Shown here: in pieces, positions 12,101 through 19,800 of the stretch
Position numbering within the stretch: the first letter of the stretch is position 1
Layout: each line of letters begins with the position of its first letter
Assembly: GCA_013396995.1 (NCBI GenBank)
Contig: VWZP01008283.1
Coordinates: 304,426 to 368,425, forward strand
Direction of reading: 5' to 3'
From: Dicaeum eximium
Taxonomy: Eukaryota; Chordata; Aves; Passeriformes; Dicaeidae
DNA: 64,000 nucleotides
Made by a program: the position numbers and the translations under genes
Notes under the pieces: generated by a model
Databases searched by the model: none
What the model was told of the DNA's origin: nothing
The model's input: the letters and a program-made list of their open reading frames with translations, nothing else

Positions 12101-13316
12101 GCGTGTTGGGAACCGAGGGAAAGCCCCAGCCTGAGAGACGGGTTTTGTTTGGGTGGAGCTGGAGAAGAGGGTTCCCAGGAGGAGGGGGACAGCCATGGCA
12201 GTGTGTGCCATTCCCAGGGTTCCCAGGAGGAGGGGGACAGCCATGGCAGTGTGTGCCATTCCCAGGGTTCCCAGGAGGAGGGGGACAGCCATGGCAGTGT
12301 GTGCCATGCCCAGGGTTCCCAGGAGGAGGGGGACAGCCATGGCAGTGNGGAGCTGGAGAGGGGGACAGCCATGGCAGTGTGTGCCATTCCCAGGGTGGAG
12401 CTGGAGAGGGGGACAGCCATGGCAGTGTGTGCCATTCCCAGCCGGGCTGTGGTGGCACAGCTGCTCCTGCAGGGACCGGCCATTCCCAGCCCCGTCCTGC
12501 CCCTGCGGGAACGCTCTCGGGAGGGGACACTGCCACTTACGGTCGCTGAGCACATCGTAGGCCTCCGCCAGCTGCCCGAACCGCTTCGGCCCCCAGGGCT
12601 CCTTGCATTTTAAGGGGTGGTACTTCAGCGCCAGCTTCCGATAGCTGAGGATCGCAGGGTGCTTCGGGTTGGGGGGACCTTGAAGCCCACCTCATTCCCG
12701 CACCCTGCCACGGGTGATAGCCTTCCGCTATCCCAGGTTGGACAGGGCTTGGAGCAACTTCCAGGGATCCAGGGGCAGCCACAGCTGTGCCAGGGCCTGC
12801 CCACCCTCACAGGCAGGAATTCCTTCCCAATATCCCGTCCAGCCCTGCCCTCTGGCATTGGGAGCCATTCCCTGTGTCCTGTCCCTCCATGCCTTGTCCC
12901 CAGTCCCTCTCCAACTCTCCTGGAGCCCCTTCAGGCCCTGGCAGGGCTCTGAGCTCTCCTTGGAGCTTCTCCTCTCCAGGTGAGCACCCCCAGCTCTCCC
13001 AGCCCGGCTCCAGCCCTCAGAGTATCTCCAGACCCACTGAAGAGGACAGGAGCCGGCCCATTCCCACATCCAGCCCGGGCTGCCCCGCACAGCCCCCAGA
13101 CCCTTTCCCCCTCCCAGTCCCCGCTGTGGGGCACGGGGGAAGGCCAAGGACAGCCACTCACGGGGCCGCCCCGCTCCCACCGCCACCCCCCGGCTTCCCC
13201 GGCCGCCTCCCGGCCCAGGGGCTCTCTCTGCTGCCGGGGGTCCCTCACGCCTTCTTGATGTCGTCGGCGGTGGCCCCGCGGTCCAGCTCCAGCACAGCGT
13301 AGTAGTCCAGCCCCAT
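9165..13316 (-). CDS. DNAJB13: DnaJ homolog subfamily B member 13 (radial-spoke J protein)
   Basis: This is a type II J-domain protein of motile cilia and sperm flagella, a radial-spoke component (RSPH16A). Coding exons on the minus strand are 13249-13316, 12541-12644, 11925-12086, 11364-11521, 10548-10661, 9810-9923, 9647-9723 and 9165-9318. All introns are GT-AG, and the total is 951 nt, 316 aa plus stop, which is the mammalian length. The J domain starts MGLDYYAVLELDRG; the usual HPD triad reads HPL (residues 32-34), as I remember for mammalian orthologs, so HSP70 stimulation is probably weak or absent. Exon 3 carries YDKFGEEGLKGGIPLE. Exons 4-8 form the two C-terminal substrate-binding domains (LYVSLEDLFHGCTKKIKISR; KYFKMVPGEGMPL) and the end SVLQA. 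The gene follows PAAF1 on the same strand. Introns contain CR1 fragments and a 48-bp minisatellite. Confidence 0.96.
9946..10070 (-). mobile_element. CR1 LINE 3'-end fragment
   Basis: The stretch starts CACAGAATCATGGAATG and continues GGTTTGGGTTGGAAGGGAC, the reverse complement of the typical avian CR1 3' terminus. It lies in DNAJB13 intron 5, in the same orientation as the gene. Confidence 0.85.
10766..11025 (-). mobile_element. CR1 LINE 3'-end fragment
   Basis: It starts TCATAGAATCCTGGGATCAC and contains CACTAACCCATATCCCC and CTGCCCTGGGCAGCC, all typical of the CR1 3' region read in reverse. It lies in DNAJB13 intron 4. Confidence 0.88.
12157..12440. repeat. 48-bp minisatellite in DNAJB13 intron 2, with an N
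   Basis: Roughly six head-to-tail units of about 48 bp share the core GGGGACAGCCATGGCAGTGT followed by GTGCCATTCCCAG. Two unit types are present: four begin GGTTCCCAGGAGGAG and the later ones GGAGCTGGAGAG. A single N at 12348 falls where the types change, in the middle of a unit, so copy number is probably under-represented in the assembly. The intron lies between exons 12541-12644 and 11925-12086. Confidence 0.92.
12729..13022 (-). mobile_element. CR1 LINE 3'-region fragment
   Basis: It contains the reverse complement of the CR1 stretch also seen at 53990-54405 (GCCAGGGCCTGAAGGGGCTC, then GGGACAAGG-ATGGAGGGACA). It fills about half of DNAJB13 intron 1, and its 3' tail is truncated. Confidence 0.88.
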
Positions 13317-13324
13317 GGCGTCCC

Positions 13325-13338
13325 GTTGCTATAGCAAC
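13325..13338. promoter_or_regulatory. DNAJB13: RFX X-box palindrome at the DNAJB13 start
   Basis: GTTGCTATAGCAAC is a perfect 14-bp inverted repeat matching the RFX-family X-box (GTTGCCATGGCAAC type). It ends 9 bp upstream of the DNAJB13 ATG (13314-13316). RFX factors, with FOXJ1, drive ciliary genes in vertebrates, and DNAJB13 encodes a ciliary protein, so the assignment fits. Binding is inferred, not shown. Confidence 0.85.
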
Positions 13339-13340
13339 AG

Positions 13341-13350
13341 CACTTCCGGT
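13341..13350 (-). promoter_or_regulatory. DNAJB13: ETS/GABP-like site upstream of DNAJB13
   Basis: ACCGGAAGTG on the minus strand is a strong ETS-family (GABPA) consensus, 2 bp beyond the X-box. Together they suggest a compact TATA-less promoter. Confidence 0.6.
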
Positions 13351-13509
13351 CCGCGCCGCGCGGGGCATCAAGGGAAACGAAGTTCTCCCGTTCACTTCCG
13401 CACTCTGCCGGGCCCACTCGATCCTCACCCCCTCGTCTTTTTTTTTCTTAAAAATCCCCAAGTTTTCATTGAAACACACGTATTAACACAGGTGTTATCA
13501 AAGCCGCGG

Positions 13510-13515
13510 TTTATT
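13510..13515 (-). terminator. PAAF1: PAAF1 polyadenylation signal (distal candidate)
   Basis: AATAAA on the minus strand, about 310 bp beyond the PAAF1 stop and only ~190 bp before the DNAJB13 ATG. A second AATAAA lies at 13570-13575. Either would end PAAF1 close to the DNAJB13 promoter. Confidence 0.55.
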
Positions 13516-13569
13516 TCACTCCATACTGTGACAATCACTTGCACTGCACCCCCTCTCCCCCTTTACTCA

Positions 13570-13575
13570 TTTATT
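13570..13575 (-). terminator. PAAF1: PAAF1 polyadenylation signal (proximal candidate)
   Basis: TTTATT on the plus strand gives AATAAA on the minus strand, about 250 bp beyond the PAAF1 stop codon. Confidence 0.5.
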
Positions 13576-13824
13576 TCCCCCCCCACTACAAACAGCATTT
13601 TGTCAGCACTGGAAATGCAACCACAACATCATTGCAACACAAGATCCTCTCCAAATTAAAAATTGATCCCAGTTGTGTAGTAGGAAAAAATATGAGCTGT
13701 TACAAAAACACTGTGCATGGAGCCTGGTCACCACAACTGCCTCAAACTTGTACACACATCCCAGGAAAATCAGCTTGGATTGCCTTTCTGACACACTTCT
13801 CCTTTATTTGGCCCCTTCAAACAC

Positions 13825-16800
13825 TTAAAGGTCAGAAAGTTGGTATCTCCTCACTATCCCATCCCTGCAGCACGTGTAGATTTCCTTCTCCCAGGAAGCC
13901 ACCTGAGAAGGAAAAAAAAGCAGTATTCCAGTCAGCTCCTGCACAACGGAGACAAAGCCCGGGAATTCTGCAGAGGATTGGTTTATGCAAAACATTAGGA
14001 TTATTGAGGAAGAAAAAAACAAAGATAAGCTCCAAAGTCAACTGTGTGAAGGAACCTGCTGAGGTGAAAAACCTGAGGTAAAGGCAGCTGCCTCCTGCCT
14101 TTCCCTGCCTGTTTTCTCCTCAGGGATACCCCACGTTCCTCACCTTGTACACGGGGTCACAGTCAGCCTCGGTGAGATCCAGGACATAATCCAGGTCCTG
14201 CTGAACAATGAAGCACGTGCCATCCCCTGCAAGGAAGGCACAGCAGCCCATTAGTGAAACAAGCACCCCTCTTAATTACAGACAGAAATTCCACTGGGAA
14301 AAGGCTCCAGGGCGTGAGAGGTGCCTTGGAGGCCCCGTTCGGGGAGCGCTGGGAGGGACGTGGAGGGTGGAAATCCCAAAGCAAAGGGGCAGGAGGACAT
14401 GCCCAAAGAGCAGAAAGCTCCCTGACTTGATTATAGGATTTCTAGGGGCACAAAACAGCTCTGGAATTACCTTGGCTGGCAATAAATCCATCTCGGTACG
14501 GGAGCAGGGAAAGCACCGGTGCTCCTGATCTATGGATCACCTGGATTGGAGCACTAGGAAAAGGAGCAGAAACAAGGGATGAGGATTGTTGTTCAGGAAG
14601 CTGTGGCTGCCCCTGGATCCCTGGCAGTGCCCAAGGCCAGGCTGGATGGGGCTTGGAGCAGCCTGGGACAGTGGGAGGTGTCCCTGCCCATGGGAAGGGG
14701 TGGGACTGGATGGGATTTAAGGTCCCTTCAAACCCAAACCGTTCCATGATTCTTTCCTATGGACTGAGTTAGCAGGGAGCAGCAATAGAACTCCACAGCT
14801 CAGTTCCAGTCCTATGCTGGAATGAGGACCAGGGTAAATGTCAGGATCCTACAAAGACACTCATGTGAGGGAAAGAAATGGGCTGTGTGGGAAGGGGGAA
14901 TATTGATGATAAAAAGTTTTCTGCTGAATTTATCTACACCTATGTGCACACAGATTATAGAAACATAAAATTATACAAATATTTACATAGCAATACACAC
15001 AGCACATCAACATCAGGCAAGAGGCTCAGGAGCTCCTGGTGCAATGGGATGAACCCCTTGCAAGTGGCACTGCCTGGCAGCACCCTCTGCCTGACTCTTT
15101 TCCAACCAAACACTGGTTGTTTGCCCCAGGCACTCACTCACTTTGTGTTTCTCACATCCAGCTGGTAGATGTTCCCATCCTGAGTCCCTGCCAGAATGTA
15201 GGTGCTTGACAGGAACGTGCAGCAGTTGAAGGCGTCAGATCCAACAAAGAGGAATACCTGAGGATTTGGGAACAAACCAAGTGTCAGATACGTGGGACAC
15301 CCACGAGAGGGAAGCAGTCATTTATTTAGAAGACAGTACTGTTTAATTTTAAATACTGTCTTCCCTGTTCCCAAGTTAAAGCCTGAGCAATTCTTACTCC
15401 TCCCATAAAAATCTGTCCAGGAGGAAGGAGAGAGAGAGAGCATCCTTTTATTGCATCAGGCTTTGGCCTCTCCTTCAGTTTAGGTTTAACCTGGCTCCAT
15501 TCCCCATCCCAGTGCTCTGACTGGGAGATGCTTACTGGCTGCCTGCTCTGCAGTCCCACTCCTTGAAGCTTCTTGTCCTCTCGAGCCAGCAGCAGGATTT
15601 TCCCTTCTGTCCCGACCTCACGTTCACCTGGCAAAAGGACAACAGGGAATTCCAGCAGTAGCTCCACAACAAACCTTGGTGGGATCACAACCCAACAGCT
15701 TGGATCACCCCAGCTGAACTGTGGCAAGATTCCTCCAGACCCCAAGGCACCAGGAAGGCCAGTAACCACACAGAGCTCAGTCTTCATCCCTCAAACTGCT
15801 TGAAAGGGCTGAATTCCACCCAGGGCTGGAGCGCTCCGTGTCCTTCCCACGGTGGGACAAGGGCATGGAGCAGCATTCCCAACGCTTGGCACTCCTGGTG
15901 ACACACCTGAGCAGTGTGGGGCAGGGAAATGGGGGGGGGGATTTTCAGGGAAAGCCCCTTACTGGGAGGTGTCTCGGGTGTGCCCAGGTTGAGGGAGCTG
16001 TCGGCAGCGCCCGCGGCGATGCCGTTGACGGGAGAGCCGCAGTCGGCGATGACGCCCAGGCAGGCGGATTTCCCACAGTCCCAGAGACGGGCAGTGCCAT
16101 CCCTGGAGCAGGACAGCACGTTCCTTCCCCGATCCACGATGGCAGTGTCCAAAATGCCTGCATGAAACCAAGGGCTGTGTTCATACAAGCGCAAAAAGCT
16201 CCTGATTTCCCAAGCTGAACTCGACTTCTGGCTCCTGTCACTGTCCCCAGTGACAGCAGTCACACAGAGACAAGCTGTGCTTCTGGAGAAAGGTGCCTGT
16301 GGAAGGCAGCAGCTCCCAGAAAACCTCACAGAGTGGAACCACCATCTGGCACAAAGGGAAGATATTATCAATGATCAGCAACACCTCAGCTCAGCCCGAG
16401 CTGGTACCACAAAAAATTAACCTCGAATTTGGGCAGAAAAGAGCCTGGCACTTTTAAACGTCCCCATGTCCACTCCTGGACAATCCCAAAAGCAGCATCC
16501 CTGTTATCCAGCTACAGCAACACCCAAAGAGCAGTGTCTGCTGGCACTAAGATCCCTTATTTTGTGTGGGCTGTCAAATTTGGATCTGCAAAATGACAGT
16601 GGTTTTCTTAGCAGAGAACAGCCAGGTGGTCAGAAGATTTAATTGCCACTTTCCCTATAGAAGCTCAAAGGACAGGATAAGCCAAGCCAACAGACTGCAG
16701 CAGTTTGGGCTGGAGGAATAAGCAGTGAGTAAAGTCACCTTGAGAGTGAGTGGCAGCATCACTCTGGCCAAGGTTCTGCCACACCACCTGGTTTGGTTAG

Positions 16801-19800
16801 GGGACAATGCACACAAATAGATCATAGAATGGCTTGGCTGGGAAGGGACCTTGAAGAACAAGTTCCAACCCCCAAATCATGTAAGGACAACGGCAGGTTC
16901 AGCACAAGATGGGTTCCTGAGTTAATCAAGTTTAGGGCAGCCAGCCATGGGGTTTATTAACCCCACAATCAAGCCCAGAACTGCATGGGATAGGGAAACC
17001 TGAGCCTGGACACAGCAATTGGCAGCTCAGGGAAGAGATAATTTGGGGTAGCATTTGGGGCATCTGATGCCACATTCCAGACATGAAACACAGAGTGCAG
17101 CAGGCTGGCGACTGGACATCAGCCCTGGAGGGCAAGGCAAGAACACACACAGCAAATGAAGCATTTTAAGGGCTCTGTACCTCCTTTGTGACCTTTAAAT
17201 GTCACTACACAGCTGGCATCTTCTGCTGACCAGATCTTTAGCTGGGCATCCATTCCCCCACTCAGAACCACGAGGCCCGATGGGAAAAACCTGCAACAAT
17301 TCACATCATACACATGGCCTTCCAAAAGTCTCTGGAAAAACAAAGAACTATGTGCTAGTTCCATTGTCATCATCCTCGTGCCGAGCAGCTGTTGAGTTAT
17401 GACACTGGAAAATTTGGTATTCTCACATGGGCTAAGGATTAAACTCAAATCCTCTGGGTCTGCATTGCTGGAATGGACTGGACTGAATTTGGGGCAGTCA
17501 AAGAGGTGACTTTGGGCTTCCTCCTACCACTTGAGTAGCTAATTACATAGCAGAAGATACTACATTTGCTTCTAAATACAGGGTAAATGTCTTTATCCTC
17601 TGCCAAACAAGGAGCTGACAGGTCAAGCTCCACAAGAAGGATCTTCCCCCTTTACTGGGAAGGCCACAAGCCAGGATGTAGCTAAGCACCAAAATCTGTT
17701 TTCCTCCCCTCTTTTTTCCATAAGAAATTCAGTGCTTTTCCCATGCAGGATAGGGGCTGTGTCAGTGACCTGTTACTCCTGAGTACCCCTTTGAGCAACA
17801 TCCCCCTTGGGAGAAGCCACCTTTTCCAAGAGATTTGACTTAAAGCCACCAAGATGCCCAATTTCAATTAGCTTTTCATTCAAAAGTCAGCTTTTTCACA
17901 GGGTGTGGACAGCCTGACCAAAGTCATGGCCTTCAGGACTTCAGGAATGTCAGAGACAACACAAAACATCCAAGCCAGGTGCTCTTACTCTTATTTCTCC
18001 ATTTGCAGCCTGCCATATTTTCATGGTCCCATCCGTGCTGGTAGACACACCAAGTCCTCCACCACTGGAAATATCAAGGCAGGTAATCTGCAGGAAGGTA
18101 AAAGCACCAACAATTAGCTTTATATTATTCTGTATATAAATATTTCTGCTCAAGAGCCTAGTTCTGTACAGGGGGAGACCTAAGTACATTTTCTGCCTGT
18201 GACTCTGCAAGGCAAGGAGAAAAAGGGATGCTGAGGCAGAAGCCTGCACAAGCACCAGCTATATTCCAGCTTTATCCCAGGTGGAAGAGAAATCTGGACT
18301 TTTCTAACAGGTCCTGTAAACAGCTCACAGTAACTGGCCTGACTCACAAGCCCACAATACACAGTTTGAGATATTTATGAAGCCAAATTTACAGCCTAAA
18401 TTTGCTGAAACACTGAACCAAAACTAGTTCTTCATACAAATTGGAAGGAGAAGAAGGACATTGAGGGGCTGGAATGTGAGCAGGAAAGGGGCTGGAGCCC
18501 CAAAAGTGGCTGAGGGAGCTGGGAAGGGGCTGAGCCTGGAGCAAAGGAGGCTCAGGGGGGACCTTGTGGCTCTGCACAGCTCCTGCCAGGAGGGGACAGC
18601 CGGGGGGGGCGGGCTCTGCTCCCAGGGAACAGGGACAGGAGGAGAGGGAACGGCCTCAGGCTGGGCCAGGGGAGCCTCAGGGTGGGCACCAGGAGGAATT
18701 TCCCCATGGAAAGGGGGATCAGGGATTGGAAGGCGCTGCCCAGGGAGGTTTGGAGTGCCCATCCCTGGAGGTGTCTGAGGAATTCCTGGATGTGGCACTC
18801 AGTGCCCTGGGTTGGGGACAAGGTGGGCATCGGGCACAGGCTGGACTCGATGGTCTCAGGGGTATTTTCCGACATTAGGAATTCCTTGATTCTGTGAGTT
18901 GCATTTGCGTTGCATTTTTTGAATTTTCAGGCTGTGATTGGGGGGGAAAAAACCCGCTCCAGCGGTAAAACCCAGGGACAGGAATAAGAAACGCTGATGG
19001 GCTCTAGCCAGGACAGGGTTAAGTTTTCCAGCAGCAGGCGGGGCAGGGCCAGGAGACGGATATTCCCCGATCCCCCCTCTCCGTGCGCCCGCCGGCGGGA
19101 AAAACTTTTTTTTTTAAACTTTTTCCCCTGCTTGCCGGCCGGGTCCCCGCGGTCGGTCCCTGTCCCGTGCCCAGTGAGTCGCTGTCGCCTCGGCTCCGAT
19201 CGCTGCCTTCGGTGCCTCCGGTTCCGCTCTGCAGCCTCCCGCCGGGGAACTCTGAATTCGGGAATACCGAGCCCAAACCAGCACAAGGGTCGAGACAAGG
19301 ACAGCTCTGCCCACAGCGGGTTGGAAGCGAGTTTGAGCTGAGTGTTTGGCGTGGTAGGGACAGTCGCTGGTCACGATGGGGCTTAACCTGCTCATAGTGG
19401 AGTGGTACTTTTACAGGTTTATCATTCCCTGTGTGGTCCTGGTACTGCACTTCAAGAGTTTAGACAGATGCTTGAAGATTCTTCTGTCCATGGAATATGT
19501 GGTATCGACTTGTGACATGATATACCACCTCCAGCAGATCATTAATAATCATTCCCAGTTTGTGGAGGGAACAGGGGATGAATATTTTCACAACTTTTTC
19601 ACCTCCTCTAACTCCTTGAAGCTTCTTAAAGCAGCTTTTGTGGATTCTGGACTCCCTCTGAATATTGAAGAAAGCACACTGTCATTCTGTCTGCTATGTC
19701 TCCTCACTCTGGTCTACATCACCATTATGGTCTACTTCATCTTTAGAGTTACAAAAGAGATTATTGGGAAGGTCTCTCAGAGAGCAGATCATGATGAATG

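Noticed and set aside
12071..12613. Several 135-226 aa frames on both strands with repeated peptides
   Set aside because: They are translations of the 48-bp minisatellite, whose length is a multiple of three, so all frames stay open. Some pass through the N.
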